From CAXTTV01 sp964247295 (lineage in GTDB: Bacteria > Chloroflexota > Ktedonobacteria > Ktedonobacterales > Ktedonobacteraceae): a DNA stretch of 64,000 bases. Below, one piece after another: positions 1-9,156 of this stretch. Position 1 is the first letter of the stretch. The number at the start of each line of letters is the position of its first letter. The translations under genes were made by a program, and so were the position numbers. Under the pieces are notes generated by a model. The model was not told the origin of the DNA and did not search any database. It was given only the letters and a program-made list of their open reading frames with translations. The stretch is from positions 9,505 through 73,504 of the forward strand of contig CAXTTV010000002.1 in the NCBI GenBank assembly GCA_964247295.1, given 5' to 3'.

Positions 1-1029
1 GCCACCTGAGACTTTTTATTGACATACAGTATGAGAATGCTTTGATCAGTAAGCTCATTCCATTTTGTAAAACGGATACGTAGATGACTGGCTCCTTCAG
101 CGCTGACTATTGGGAGCGTCTATTGAATGGTTTGCAGGCTGCCTGTATTACTTTCGGCGGTAATCATTTAGAGCGAGAGTTGTGAGTAGCTGGCGGGACG
201 TAGGTTCCGCGCTTCGGAGCAGGACCTCAAAGTTATCGAGAAAGATCACCACACAGTGTGGGCCGGTCGCCAGCATCTGGTTCTCAGTATCAAAAGCGCC
301 ATAGCGCAGATCCGCCAGCAGAGCCTTAGGAAGGATCTCCTCAATTAAAAAATCACGTTCAGGATCGCCAGTAGTACACATCTCATTCAGGCGTCTAAGA
401 ATGCTACCGATCGTCGCGTCGGGTGGGAGATTAATCTCTTTAAACTTCAGCACCTGATCCTGGTACCATCGCCACTGTGGGCGGTTCGGAATGCGTTCAC
501 AGCCAATGTCGATACACCAGCGTATCAGGGCCTGGAGAGGCGGAACGCGAATAATCCATTTCAGGATCATCAGAACCACAGTCACCAGTGAATTGATATT
601 GCCGAAAAGCCCAATCAGATCGCTAAAAACCGCCTCAATCTCATTATCGGCCTGACCTTCTGCCTGTCTTTCCTGAGCTCGCTCCAGACGTGAGTAGAGA
701 ATATCGAATCTGGGAAAAGAAAGAGCATTTTTACCTTTATTGTCTCGCTGCTTATAAAGATTATTGCGCAAAGTGCCCAGAATATTTAAAAGATCGCGGG
801 AAGCCTCGGGCTTCCCAACGTCCAGAGTTACATGAGGAAGAGCGAGAGCGGTACCATAGTGAAAATCCAGATGTTGAATAAAGCGGCTTTTCCCATAGCC
901 GGAAGGGCCGACCAGGCTGAGAATCGGGAAAAAAGGCCAGGGCTGATTGGGAGAGCGTTGAGATAACTTTTCAAAGAGAAGTAAAGCTTCCTGCCGGTCC
1001 ACAAAAAGGTCAAGTTGATCTTTCAGCAT
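1..1029 (-). pseudogene. Broken P-loop ATPase gene, runs off the window edge
   Basis: The open part (148-1029, 293 aa from an ATG) has a Walker A motif GPSGYGKS near residues 43-50 and a Walker B-like VVIFLDNFE near its C-terminus, so it is an ATP-binding protein of the AAA/STAND kind. The reading frame ends with TAA at 148, directly after the Walker B region, which is too early for such an ATPase. In the next frame the DNA encodes a protein-like stretch (TLPIVSAEGASHLRIRF...) from about 119 to the window edge, separated by one TAG at 120-122. I read this as one gene broken by a frameshift plus a nonsense codon. It could also be an intact short protein followed by unrelated DNA. The substrate or role is not recognisable. 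Confidence 0.5.
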
Positions 1030-1153
1030 GCCCTTGTCGTTCTCCTACCTATAATATGAAGAAACGGCATTAAAGTTAATAGTAAGAAGTGGATCGTATA
1101 ATTGGTATTCCTATCCAACAATATAGACGAACAAAGGCAAAAAATCAAAAAAG

Positions 1154-1651
1154 TCAGATTTCGTAGCGTTGTTGATGGATTGCCTTAAGACTGAGGTATT
1201 CGGGATCATTTTTCGCCTGAAGATATTTTTCATAGAAGATACGGGCGGACTCGGCCTTCTCATTATCTTTCCAGTTGGTTTCCTGGGGGAGTATCTGTTC
1301 TCTCGCCAGCTTTTGCTCGGCTGCGCTTTCCTTTAATTGGGGATTAGAGGCGTACTTCCGACCAGATTTGTGGTTGGCATAGCGGCGCGATCGCGTATAG
1401 CCCATTTGCAAAAACTTGCGGGCCATATCCATTCCCACAAAATCCTGTTGAGCCTTATACGCTAAAAAAAGTTCATAGATTTTTTCAGAAGAGGCGAGAG
1501 CAATCTCGGGAGACTTAAAGCGCCAGTGGGGGAGGATCTCAGATTTATAGGGTTCAACCAGAAGAACCCCCTGCTCGCCCTTCCCTATCCTGTAGAGTTC
1601 GGGATGCTCGCGAAAATTAATCTTTTTGAAATCCAAATTATAGTTAAACAT
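1154..1651 (-). CDS. DUF4385 domain protein
   Basis: A protein of about 165 aa that matches the DUF4385 family along its whole length. The family hallmarks are visible: an N-terminal FNYNLDFKKINFREHPELYR segment, then GEQGVLLVEPYKSEILPHWRF, then MDMARKFLQMGYTRSRRYANHKSG. The family occurs in bacteria and phages and has no established function; the conserved basic stretch would suit nucleic-acid binding, which is only inference. I chose the ATG at 1651 (MFNYNL), preceded by a GGAAAGGGCG stretch, over an upstream start that adds five residues. It stands alone, with intergenic gaps on both sides. Confidence 0.8.
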   Translation of the reverse strand: MFNYNLDFKKINFREHPELYRIGKGEQGVLLVEPYKSEILPHWRFKSPEIALASSEKIYELFLAYKAQQDFVGMDMARKFLQMGYTRSRRYANHKSGRKYASNPQLKESAAEQKLAREQILPQETNWKDNEKAESARIFYEKYLQAKNDPEYLSLKAIHQQRYEI

Positions 1652-1751
1652 ACTCGCCCTTTCCACACAAGCTAATCTCGTATCTTCCTGATTTTACCAC
1701 GGACAAATGGAGAATGTTGATGAAAGAGGAAAGCATGACCAGTGTGTGAAA

Positions 1752-1789
1752 ACAACTCTTGATCTCAATATACAGAGATCAAGAGTTGT
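1752..1789 (-). terminator. Rho-independent terminator of the HtrA gene
   Basis: A perfect 15-bp inverted repeat (ACAACTCTTGATCTC and its complement) with an 8-nt loop. On the minus strand it is followed by TTTTCACAC. It lies 16 bp past the stop codon of the protease gene. Confidence 0.8.
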
Positions 1790-1804
1790 GCAAAGACTAT
1801 TCTA

Positions 1805-2962
1805 CTAGTTCGTTTTTAATTGCCCTGGCTTCACCTGAATAGTTTGCTGTTGGCTTCCGCGATAGATTTGCACCGAGACGGTATCACCAGGTTTCTTATT
1901 TACCAGGGCATCTCCTAATGAGGGTGCATCATTTACCTGTTGGTCTCCAACCTGGACGATCACATCACCAGTCTTCAATCCTGCCTGCTCGGCTGCACCG
2001 CCAGGAGTGATGGAGGCAATGAGTGCTCCTCTGTCTATCGAAAGGGAATTTTGTGCCGCGAGATCTGGATTCACACTGATGACACTGATGCCCAGAGCGG
2101 CGCGCCCACTATTCGTTACTTTGCCCGTTTCAATAATTTGTGAAGCAATAAACTGGACTCTATTCGCAGGAACCGCGAAGCCAACGCCAGAGGCCGGTGC
2201 CTTAAATGCTGGATCAATGGCGACCGATGTAGGAATTCCAATAAGTTTACCTTGTAGATCTACGAGCGCGCCACCACTGTTGCCAGGATTGATAGGGGCA
2301 TCCGTTTGGATCGCGTCAGGAATCGAGCCAACAGTGCGTTCTAACGCGCTGACAATGCCATTTGTCACTGTCTGGGTAATACCCAGTGGGTTACCAATAG
2401 CCAGTACCTCTTGTCCAACTCGCATCTGGGAAGAGTTCCCGAGGGTCGCGACCGTCAGGCCCTGTGCAGGAGAATTTACTTTTATCACCGCAAGATCATC
2501 GGGAGGGGAAGTCCCGACCAGTTGCGCAGACAACGCTTTTCCATCATAGAGGGTTACCTGAATCTGTCGTGCTCCATCAACCACATGATTATTTGTAACA
2601 ATATATCCTCGTTTATCAATAATCACGCCTGATCCCAATCCCCCTTGTCCATTTTGCGTCGCGATATTCACCTGAACTACAGCGGGCCGCACCTTCGCTA
2701 TTACCGCTTCACGCACCTTCTCACTATTTTCACCTTGTAGTACAGGCACAGCCGTATTTGTTGCAGATTGTGTTATTCCCCGGCTCGTACCAAACTGCCA
2801 GCCGGCAAATAGTCCGGTTCCAAACACAAGCAGGATTACCAAGGCCAGAAGTAAGATTGCGCCAGTACGCAGGCCCCTTAAAGATTGTCGAGGATGATTG
2901 GATGGCCCCGTTGAAAATGAATCTGGGGGAAGTTGACCATTATTTTTTGTTGTATGTTGCAT
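1805..2962 (-). CDS. HtrA/DegP-type serine protease with PDZ domain
   Basis: A membrane-anchored, trypsin-like quality-control protease of 385 aa. A polar N-terminal tail (1-30) is followed by one hydrophobic segment (about 33-55), so the catalytic part is predicted outside the membrane. The catalytic triad is complete: His126 in VTNNHVVDG, Asp156 in DDLAVIKV and Ser229 in GNSGGAL. One PDZ domain occupies roughly residues 285-380 and would bind unfolded C-termini. The length is normal for one-PDZ HhoA/YkdA-like members. The family degrades or refolds damaged envelope proteins. The ATG at 2962 has only a weak AGAG ribosome site, but no better start is seen. The gene has its own terminator, with an M50 protease gene upstream. 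Confidence 0.95.
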   Translation of the reverse strand: MQHTTKNNGQLPPDSFSTGPSNHPRQSLRGLRTGAILLLALVILLVFGTGLFAGWQFGTSRGITQSATNTAVPVLQGENSEKVREAVIAKVRPAVVQVNIATQNGQGGLGSGVIIDKRGYIVTNNHVVDGARQIQVTLYDGKALSAQLVGTSPPDDLAVIKVNSPAQGLTVATLGNSSQMRVGQEVLAIGNPLGITQTVTNGIVSALERTVGSIPDAIQTDAPINPGNSGGALVDLQGKLIGIPTSVAIDPAFKAPASGVGFAVPANRVQFIASQIIETGKVTNSGRAALGISVISVNPDLAAQNSLSIDRGALIASITPGGAAEQAGLKTGDVIVQVGDQQVNDAPSLGDALVNKKPGDTVSVQIYRGSQQQTIQVKPGQLKTN

Positions 2963-3198
2963 AATACAGCTCTCTTTCTTCGATGTGTGTTTTTTAATAG
3001 GCTATTATTTCTGGGGCGGCTCTGGTGACTAGCTTGCCCTTTTCAAGGAAGGTAAGAATTACCAGGCACTGGTATTTCTCTGATTGATATAATCGTATGG
3101 CATTTCTATGAAATGTGCCTGTGGGAAGTCTGAGATGACTCTGAGAATTGAAACAGAGATCAGGAGCGTATAAGAGAGGAGGGAGGGAGTACATGAAG

Positions 3199-3236
3199 AA
3201 GAGAAACAAGCATATACACCGTTACTTGTTTCTCTT
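3199..3236 (-). terminator. Terminator-like hairpin after the M50 protease gene
   Basis: A 12-bp inverted repeat (AAGAGAAACAAG and its complement) with a 14-nt loop. On the minus strand it is followed by a pyrimidine-rich TTCTTC run. It begins about 12 bp past the protease stop codon. Confidence 0.6.
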
Positions 3237-3247
3237 TTCAGGTAAAA

Positions 3248-4393
3248 CTAAGCCTCAACTGGCTGTGGTTTCTGTTGGGTCTGGAGACTTTGACGCACAT
3301 GTAAGTAGCGCACAATCGACTCCCGGTTCAATACACCGATCAATCGCAAATTCTCAACCACAGGAACTTGCTGCACATTTCGCGTAACTATCTCTTGCAA
3401 AACTTCATTAAGTAACTGGTCTGGCGCAGCCGTATACACATTTTCCAGAAGAACCATAACGTGGCCGACGGGAGTATAGGACCAGCGTTCACGCTCTACA
3501 ATCGCAATATCATTTAGAGTAATTAGCCCTGAGAGATACTCTCCTTGTACCACCGGAGCGGCCAGAAGCCCTTGCGGCAGCAAGTACTCGTCTATGACCT
3601 TTTGTAAAGAGATGTTCGCGGGAACTGAGACTGGCTGAGGGTTCATCACCTGACGCACTGTAACACCTTCCAGAGCCGATTGAATAACCGCCTGGGCTCT
3701 GGTAGCCTGAGCTGCGCTAAGCAGAAACCAGCCGATGAAGACAATCCAGAGTCCGTCGAAAAAGTCACCAAAGAAAAAGGTCGCGATCCCTAATAAGATG
3801 AACAGGTAGCCGCAGGCCTGGCCGGCAAACGAGGCAATATTTGTAGCTTTCTGAAAGTTACCAGTGGCCTTCCAGATAATAGAACGTGCAATACGTCCTC
3901 CATCAAGAGGAAAGCCCGGTACCAGATTAAAGAGGCCGATCAGCAGGTTTGAGATGGCAAGGTAGTCAAGTACGGCCTCCATTGGCGCTGTACTTGCGCG
4001 GAAAGGTAGGGAGAGTACAAAAGCCAGACCAGCCAGTAAGAGACTGGCAATCGGTCCCGAGATCGCAACCTGAAACTCGACCCCAGGGCGCTTCGTCTCC
4101 TGATCGATCTCCGCGACGCCTCCGAATATGAAAAGGGTGATGCCCTTCACACCCAGATTGTAGGCTCGCGCAACCAGAGCATGTGCGAGCTCATGAAACA
4201 GCACACAGAGAAACAAGAGGAAGGTAGAAATTAAAGCTGTTACCCAATAGGTTTGTGGTGACCAGTCCGCGAATGATTTGGGAAACCAGTCAACGGCCAG
4301 AGACCATGTCAAAAGAACGGATATGAGAAACCAGCTAGCATGGGCATAGACATCGAAGCCCAGGAGTCTTCCAAGACGGAGTGAACCAGGCAT
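3248..4393 (-). CDS. Site-2-type M50 metalloprotease with CBS domains
   Basis: An integral-membrane zinc protease of 381 aa. The zinc motif HELAH (His67, Glu68, His71) lies in a hydrophobic segment, and the third ligand is Asp164 in VPGFPLDGGR. About six membrane segments cover residues 15-230. Two CBS-type motifs follow, near residues 245-300 and 310-370, and probably sense adenine nucleotides. This is the Rip3/SpoIVFB-like layout, in which the enzyme cleaves membrane-bound regulators within the bilayer; the substrate here is unknown. The ATG at 4393 has a strong GGAGG site. It lies next to the HtrA gene and two-component genes, so a joint role in envelope-stress signalling is possible but inferred. 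Confidence 0.92.
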   Translation of the reverse strand: MPGSLRLGRLLGFDVYAHASWFLISVLLTWSLAVDWFPKSFADWSPQTYWVTALISTFLLFLCVLFHELAHALVARAYNLGVKGITLFIFGGVAEIDQETKRPGVEFQVAISGPIASLLLAGLAFVLSLPFRASTAPMEAVLDYLAISNLLIGLFNLVPGFPLDGGRIARSIIWKATGNFQKATNIASFAGQACGYLFILLGIATFFFGDFFDGLWIVFIGWFLLSAAQATRAQAVIQSALEGVTVRQVMNPQPVSVPANISLQKVIDEYLLPQGLLAAPVVQGEYLSGLITLNDIAIVERERWSYTPVGHVMVLLENVYTAAPDQLLNEVLQEIVTRNVQQVPVVENLRLIGVLNRESIVRYLHVRQSLQTQQKPQPVEA

Positions 4394-4416
4394 AGCAAAC
4401 CTCCTTGAGAAAAATT

Positions 4417-4653
4417 TTATTGAGAGAAGGCCTTTTTCTTTGTCATTGTTTTCTTACAGATGGGTAATGAGAACCAGAATGTAGAGCCTTCTCCGACGTG
4501 GCTTTCCACACCTACCTGTCCCTGGTGGCGTTCGATAATGGAACGGCAGATGTATAAACCAACGCCCAGGCCCACATGAGAAAATCTCGATTCAGACTGA
4601 ACCTCGATACTGGCTACTCGATAGAAGCGTTCCCAGATGTGCTTCTGTAACAA
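4417..4653 (-). pseudogene. C-terminal remnant of a sensor histidine kinase
   Basis: About 75 codons resemble only the last part of a HATPase_c domain: WERFYRV, then VGLGVGLYICRSIIERHQGQVGVES (G1-box-like), then the G2 box GEGSTFWFSLP. The dimerisation/phosphoacceptor helix and the N box are absent. DNA upstream in any frame (4654-4724) does not look like kinase sequence. The only start is a TTG, so I call it a leftover of a deleted kinase gene and not a working protein. It sits immediately downstream of an intact kinase on the same strand and could derive from a duplication, but the sequence is clearly diverged. Confidence 0.7.
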
Positions 4654-4724
4654 GCATAGACGAGTTCTATGAAGCAGGGCTGTGTTAATTCTGAATTGGG
4701 CCTGAGAAGCAAAATGTGGGTATT

Positions 4725-6314
4725 TTAAGAGGATAGAGGAAACCAGAGCGTAAATGTACTACCCTTGCCAGGAGTGCTCTCAACAGTAATCCCACCGTTG
4801 ACCTGTTCAACAAGAGTCTGAGCAATAGAGAGACCGAGACCTGTTCCTTTGCTTGAGCGTGCGCGATCGGCTCGATAGAAGCGATCAAAGATATGGGGAA
4901 GATCATCAGGGTCGATCCCGATGCCTGTATCTTCTACGTATAGAAGAGCTTTATCTTCTTTTCGTTGGAGTGAAACCGTCACCGTTCCAGCCTCATTTTT
5001 CTCGTGCAAGGCCGTATACTTCAAAGCATTATCGAGTAAAATCAAGAGAATACGCCGGATACGCTCTTCATTCCCAGGAACACGTACAGGCTCAATCGCT
5101 CCTACCTGAAGCTGCACATGTGGGCCCTCAGTGCTTAAACGGCCACGAAGTTGGCGTACCAGTTGAAGCACAACCCTATCCAATTCAACCAGTTGTTCTT
5201 TGCGATCCTGCTCATTTGGGGTAAGGGGTATCGTATCCACGCTAGCATCAGCGCGTGCGAGCATCAGCAGTTCTTCCACAAGTTGTGCGAGGCCCAGAGT
5301 TTCTGTATGGGCATCGGCCAGCATTGTGTGGCGCTCCTCGGCTGGGAGCTCCTCAGCATAACGCTGTAAGAAGGCTAAATTACCTTGAATGGTCGTCAGG
5401 GGCGCGCGGAGCTCATGGGAAGCATCAGCGATAAAACGCCGTTGGGCTTGAGTTGCCCGTTCCAGATTGTTTAACATCTCGTTAAATGCCTCGATCACCT
5501 GAGCCATCTCATCCCGTCCCTTTGGTTTATCGACGCGTTGTCGTAGATTTCCGATGCGTGTGCCTTGCCTGGTCGCGACAGCGATAGTACGCGCTGTCTT
5601 TGCCATTTGTGCGAGAGGTGAGAGGACCCGAGCTGTGATAGCCCAGCTACTTAAGAGCGCTATCAGGAGGGTGACGCCTCCCACGCTAAAAACCAGTGTC
5701 TGGACAAGAAATAAAGTGGTGTTTACCTCATCCAGAGACTTGGTAACCAGCAGCATCCCTATGACGGGGGTGGGGGTTGTACTCGCCTCTAGTTTCTTTT
5801 CACCTCCTGGTGTCGCAGTTCCGCTGATCAAGGATGATGGAGCGTAAATTGGCACCATCGCAACCTGCACCTTCTGTCCACTGATTGTTGTCTGATAATC
5901 GCGTGATTGACCCGCCAGTGCCACTTGCTTATCGTTGGTAGTCACAGGAATAGTGAGAGTAGGGTTCTGCTCCGAGTCATAGCGCAGTTTACCCTGGATA
6001 TCGACTATCTCAACCACCACTCCTGGTTCCTTATAAGCATCCAATCCTGAAAGAACAATGTGAGGAGGCCAGTAGGGAGGTATGGAGAGCAACTCACTTT
6101 TTACCTGGGCGGAGGCTAGACGTGCCTCCGCGCGCACCGTTCGTATCGTACTCTGGCCTAAAATAGTCGTGGTAACACCCCAGATAAGGGCAGCAAAAAT
6201 AATGAGGGCTAATGTAACTAGGATACTATACCACAGGGCGACACGCAGGCGCAGGGAACGTGAAAATCCTGGATTTTCAAGAGAGATCTGAGCATCTTTA
6301 TTCTTTACAGACAT
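4725..6314 (-). CDS. Membrane sensor histidine kinase (HAMP, HisKA, HATPase)
   Basis: A 529-aa two-component sensor of the OmpR-partner type. Residues about 25-50 and 205-230 are membrane segments flanking an extracellular sensor domain of roughly 150 aa. A HAMP linker follows, then the HisKA phosphoacceptor ASHELRAPLTTI, the N box LLILLDNALKYT, G1 VEDTGIGIDPDDLPHIFDRFYR and G2 GLGLSIAQ. All catalytic boxes are intact. I prefer the ATG at 6314 (MSVKNKDAQ), which has GGAG six bases upstream, over a longer frame starting at 6389. This start overlaps the end of the regulator gene by 17 bp, so the two are translationally coupled. The signal sensed is unknown. Confidence 0.93.
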   Translation of the reverse strand: MSVKNKDAQISLENPGFSRSLRLRVALWYSILVTLALIIFAALIWGVTTTILGQSTIRTVRAEARLASAQVKSELLSIPPYWPPHIVLSGLDAYKEPGVVVEIVDIQGKLRYDSEQNPTLTIPVTTNDKQVALAGQSRDYQTTISGQKVQVAMVPIYAPSSLISGTATPGGEKKLEASTTPTPVIGMLLVTKSLDEVNTTLFLVQTLVFSVGGVTLLIALLSSWAITARVLSPLAQMAKTARTIAVATRQGTRIGNLRQRVDKPKGRDEMAQVIEAFNEMLNNLERATQAQRRFIADASHELRAPLTTIQGNLAFLQRYAEELPAEERHTMLADAHTETLGLAQLVEELLMLARADASVDTIPLTPNEQDRKEQLVELDRVVLQLVRQLRGRLSTEGPHVQLQVGAIEPVRVPGNEERIRRILLILLDNALKYTALHEKNEAGTVTVSLQRKEDKALLYVEDTGIGIDPDDLPHIFDRFYRADRARSSKGTGLGLSIAQTLVEQVNGGITVESTPGKGSTFTLWFPLSS

Positions 6315-6972
6315 AGCCAACTCCACGCACCGTATGAATGAGGCGAGGCTCGCCATTGGCCTCCAATTTTGATCGGAGGTAGCCCACATAGACCTCCATC
6401 ACATTCGAGGAGCCCTCGAAATCCATTCCCCAGACGCGATCCAGAATAATATCGCGTGTGAGCACCTGGCGAGGGCGGCGCAAAAACAAAGCAAGCAGTT
6501 CATACTCAGTTGGAGAAAGCTCGACCTCTCGTCCCTGACGATAGGCAACGCGAGTACCCGTATCCAATTCCACATCAGCGTAGCGCAAAATCTCCTGGCG
6601 TTCCGTCAGATTGCGGCGGAGCATTGCCTTCACACGGGCCATCAGTTCCTCGTTAGCAAAGGGTTTCACCAGATAATCATCAGCCCCGGTTTCCAGACCT
6701 TTCACGCGATCTTGTATCGAATCGCGGGCCGTAAGCATCAAAATTGGAACATTATCGCCAGCGGCGCGAAGCCGGCGGGCTACCTCCAAACCATCGATTC
6801 CAGGCAACATAATATCGAGAAGAACCAGATCGGGAGCGTGTTCGAGGGATCGCATCAGGGCGGCATCGCCGGTTGCAGCCACCGCTACACTATAGCCATC
6901 ATAGACCAGCAGACGGCGTAAGAGGTTCGTAATGCGTGGATCGTCATCCACAACCAGAATATGAGCTTTCAT
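6298..6972 (-). CDS. OmpR/PhoB-family response regulator
   Basis: A 224-aa regulator with an N-terminal receiver domain (acidic pair Asp9/Asp10, phosphoacceptor Asp53 in LVLLDIMLPG, Lys in LVKPF) and a C-terminal winged helix ending RGVGYVCKE. It is phosphorylated by the overlapping kinase and binds promoter DNA as a dimer. The ATG at 6972 (MKAHILVVDDD) has GGAG at the right distance and is preferred over an upstream in-frame start. A pair of near-identical 16-bp direct repeats 22 bp apart lies just upstream (7042-7079) and is a likely autoregulatory site. It resembles MprA/CusR-type regulators, but no specific target is evident. Confidence 0.95.
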   Translation of the reverse strand: MKAHILVVDDDPRITNLLRRLLVYDGYSVAVAATGDAALMRSLEHAPDLVLLDIMLPGIDGLEVARRLRAAGDNVPILMLTARDSIQDRVKGLETGADDYLVKPFANEELMARVKAMLRRNLTERQEILRYADVELDTGTRVAYRQGREVELSPTEYELLALFLRRPRQVLTRDIILDRVWGMDFEGSSNVMEVYVGYLRSKLEANGEPRLIHTVRGVGYVCKE

Positions 6973-7041
6973 AAATATCTCCAATCGTTGCCACACATTT
7001 GGCCGTCACAGACATGTACCAGAAGTATGTCATATAACCAT

Positions 7042-7079
7042 GAAGTGAACCTGAGAGATATCTGAACTGAACCTGAGAG
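7042..7079. promoter_or_regulatory. Direct-repeat operator candidate for the OmpR-type regulator
   Basis: Two copies of GAA(G/C)TGAACCTGAGAG lie in direct orientation with exactly 22 bp between equivalent bases, two helical turns. They sit 70-107 bp upstream of the response-regulator start. Tandem repeats on one face of the helix are the usual binding mode of OmpR/PhoB dimers. Confidence 0.5.
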
Positions 7080-7303
7080 CGATCAAAAAAATCGAAATCT
7101 TACTTCCTCTTTTGTGGTCTCCGTAGAAACAATCATCTATCTTGCGTATGCTGTCATCGGTCTTGTGGAATTACTGGTTCATCCATTTTTCAAGATAGAT
7201 GATGTTTACTGGCAATTTATCATGTAACAACAGGCAGTATCTGGTTGGGAAGTGGTTTACACTGCGCCTATAGAGGCTCCGCTGCTATTCAAGAGGTCTC
7301 GTA

Positions 7304-7483
7304 TTATCCTGTCTCCCCTGGAAATTGTTTTCGGAAAGGGATAAATTTTTCTGAGGGTTCTGAGTCCTCAATCTTTTCTGGCAGCAAGACGGAGATTGTT
7401 ATTGTGCCTAGAAAGATGAGGACGAGCAGGCCAATGAGTGCTAAAAGACATAATGTTATCAGGACAAGAGGATGAACGTTCAT
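7304..7483 (-). CDS. Small single-pass membrane protein
   Basis: A 59-aa ORF (MNVHPLVLITLC...) with one long hydrophobic segment at residues 4-32 and a charged tail (EKIEDSEPSEKF). The ATG at 7483 has a poor AAAGAAAG-type ribosome site; a TTG nine bases upstream is the alternative. No family is recognised. It lies alone between the two-component operon and the beta-propeller gene. The hydrophobic segment argues that it is real, but a chance ORF cannot be excluded. Confidence 0.35.
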   Translation of the reverse strand: MNVHPLVLITLCLLALIGLLVLIFLGTITISVLLPEKIEDSEPSEKFIPFRKQFPGETG

Positions 7484-7616
7484 GTATGTCAACTTTCTTT
7501 GATATTTCTGATTACTTGTGAGAGATTTCTGTTCTTATCATTCGAAATGTAGTTGAAGTGCTTTGTGGAATGAAAGGCAGAGCACTACTGCGATTGATTG
7601 TACTCTGCCGTCCGGT

Positions 7617-8846
7617 TTAATCTAGTTCTATATGGGCAAATGAAGATTCAGTGGTTGTGGTCTGATACGTTTTTCCATCGCTGCTGGATGTGCTTTCACT
7701 ATGAGCTGAGGGGGAGTTGCCTGATACCGTCCAGAGCACTTTCATGTCACTGAGGCGGATGCTTTCAACTTTCCCCCTTACTGTGATGTAGAGAACATCT
7801 CCTCGCACTTCCGCCAGGAGCGGTACAAAATTGCCAGGTAGCTGTTTGCACCATAGTTCTTTCCCATCAGAGGACTGGGCTTTACAGACTTGAAAAGTCC
7901 CTGCTGATTCTGGGTTGGCATTATTCAGATCGTTGGTTGTGATTGGCTTCGTAGGCTGACTCTGAACTGTATCTGTTGCTAATTGTTTCTGAGAGATGTA
8001 GTAGAAGTTCCCATCTCGTATGCTGAATGCAATATTTTTGTATTGATTGTGCCAGATGACAGTTGAATCGCTATTACGCAGGGCGTAGAGATCCTCTGAA
8101 GCCTGGGCAGTTCGTCCTCGTAGATAGTCTGTAGTGTTCAGTACTCGCATCGCCCCACCGCCGTAATAGGCGACGTAGATATGATCCTGCACTACAACAA
8201 GCCGTGAGCCATCCGGGACTGCGCTATTCTTCCAACTCATGGTACCATTTGAGGCATTGAGAGCGTAGAGACCATCCAGGTAGGCATAGACAACTCCATC
8301 TTTAACAGTCACAACCGCTGATTCACATTTGTCTTGCTGAGTGCTACAACTTTTAGGGGTTGAATAGCTCCAGAGCAGATGCCCATCTTCGGCGCTCCAG
8401 GCATAAATGCCTCTGGGCCCTCCAAAGTACAATGTTTTTCCATCACTTGCGGCAAATGGCGCAATATCAAGTATGTGATTTCCCACCGTAGTCAGGTCTT
8501 TATATGATTTTTTCCAGATCACCTGTCCATTACTTTTCTTAAGTGCGTACAGCGTGTGATCGCTGGAGCCCAGAAAAATTGTTTTATCTGAGACGACAAA
8601 TTGTTCGCTTGGTTTGATATTGAGTGGCGTACTCCATAACGGTTTGCCAGTGCTGGCCTCTGTCGCCATGGTTGTCCCTGTGTATGAGACAGAGTAAAGA
8701 ACATTCGCGTTGACAATCCCAGCTCCAGTCAGGCTAGAGACATGGCGGGACGAGAAAAGGGCAAGGGCACCTCCAAAGACAATGATCGCGGCCATCACTG
8801 CCCCAACCAGGCTGATCCGACTGTCGATTCGCCTCAGTGGGGGCAA
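7617..8846 (-). CDS. Membrane-anchored PQQ-like beta-propeller protein (BamB-type)
   Basis: A 409-aa protein with one membrane segment at about residues 12-32, followed by a long repeat domain. At least five copies of the PQQ-repeat signature are visible (TGKPLWSTPL, NGQVIWKKSY, DGHLLWSYS, NGTMSWKNS, DGKELWCKQL, DMKVLWTVSG), each with a conserved Trp, as in BamB-like propellers. It is predicted extracellular and probably binds a ligand or protein; no quinoprotein active site is obvious. The listed start is a TTG without a clear ribosome site, and the same frame runs 37 codons further upstream to a TAG at 8958-8960. Its natural N-terminus therefore seems to have been lost (see the next entry). 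Confidence 0.75.
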   Translation of the reverse strand: MPPLRRIDSRISLVGAVMAAIIVFGGALALFSSRHVSSLTGAGIVNANVLYSVSYTGTTMATEASTGKPLWSTPLNIKPSEQFVVSDKTIFLGSSDHTLYALKKSNGQVIWKKSYKDLTTVGNHILDIAPFAASDGKTLYFGGPRGIYAWSAEDGHLLWSYSTPKSCSTQQDKCESAVVTVKDGVVYAYLDGLYALNASNGTMSWKNSAVPDGSRLVVVQDHIYVAYYGGGAMRVLNTTDYLRGRTAQASEDLYALRNSDSTVIWHNQYKNIAFSIRDGNFYYISQKQLATDTVQSQPTKPITTNDLNNANPESAGTFQVCKAQSSDGKELWCKQLPGNFVPLLAEVRGDVLYITVRGKVESIRLSDMKVLWTVSGNSPSAHSESTSSSDGKTYQTTTTESSFAHIELD

Positions 8847-9080
8847 TCCTGACTTGAGTGTTGATGGCTGGTCCCGTTTAAAGGCGGTGGGTTTCCAAGC
8901 TGAGTAACTTCGAGTCGAGCCATCAACAATTGCTTCCAGTTGTGTGATCTGACGCAGCTAGGGCTCAACCGCTGGCAGGCTGAGAATGGCGTTGTCTATC
9001 CTTTGATAGGCCGCCGATACGGCTGCGCAATCAGGGCAGGAGAGGAGTCAAACCCTGCGTCACTTCTACATACGCCAGAA
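8847..9080 (-). pseudogene. Broken N-terminal zinc-finger-like part of the beta-propeller gene
   Basis: In frame with the propeller gene, the minus strand reads LRQITQLEAIVDGSTRSYSAWKP... back to TAG 8958-8960. Beyond the TAG it continues LLSCPDCAAVSAAYQRIDNA to a TGA. In the neighbouring frame ILAYVEVTQGLTPLLP precedes it. The order AYVE..., CPDC, coil and then a membrane segment resembles an anti-sigma-factor zinc finger (zf-HC2 type). I infer an original zinc-finger/membrane/propeller protein that has lost its N-terminus through one stop codon and one frameshift. The family call rests on short motifs only. Confidence 0.4.
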
Positions 9081-9156
9081 TTCCCAGGATAACCAGAAAG
9101 TATGCCCGTGCTTACTCTTTGTATTGTGCGTTCTATCGAAACATTCTGTAGAGGAC

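Noticed and set aside
690..881. Short plus-strand ORF opposite the first ATPase
   Set aside because: Low-complexity charged sequence, antisense to coding DNA, no ribosome site.
2007..2549. 180-aa plus-strand ORF opposite the HtrA gene
   Set aside because: Shadow of the protease gene, which has a complete catalytic triad on the other strand.
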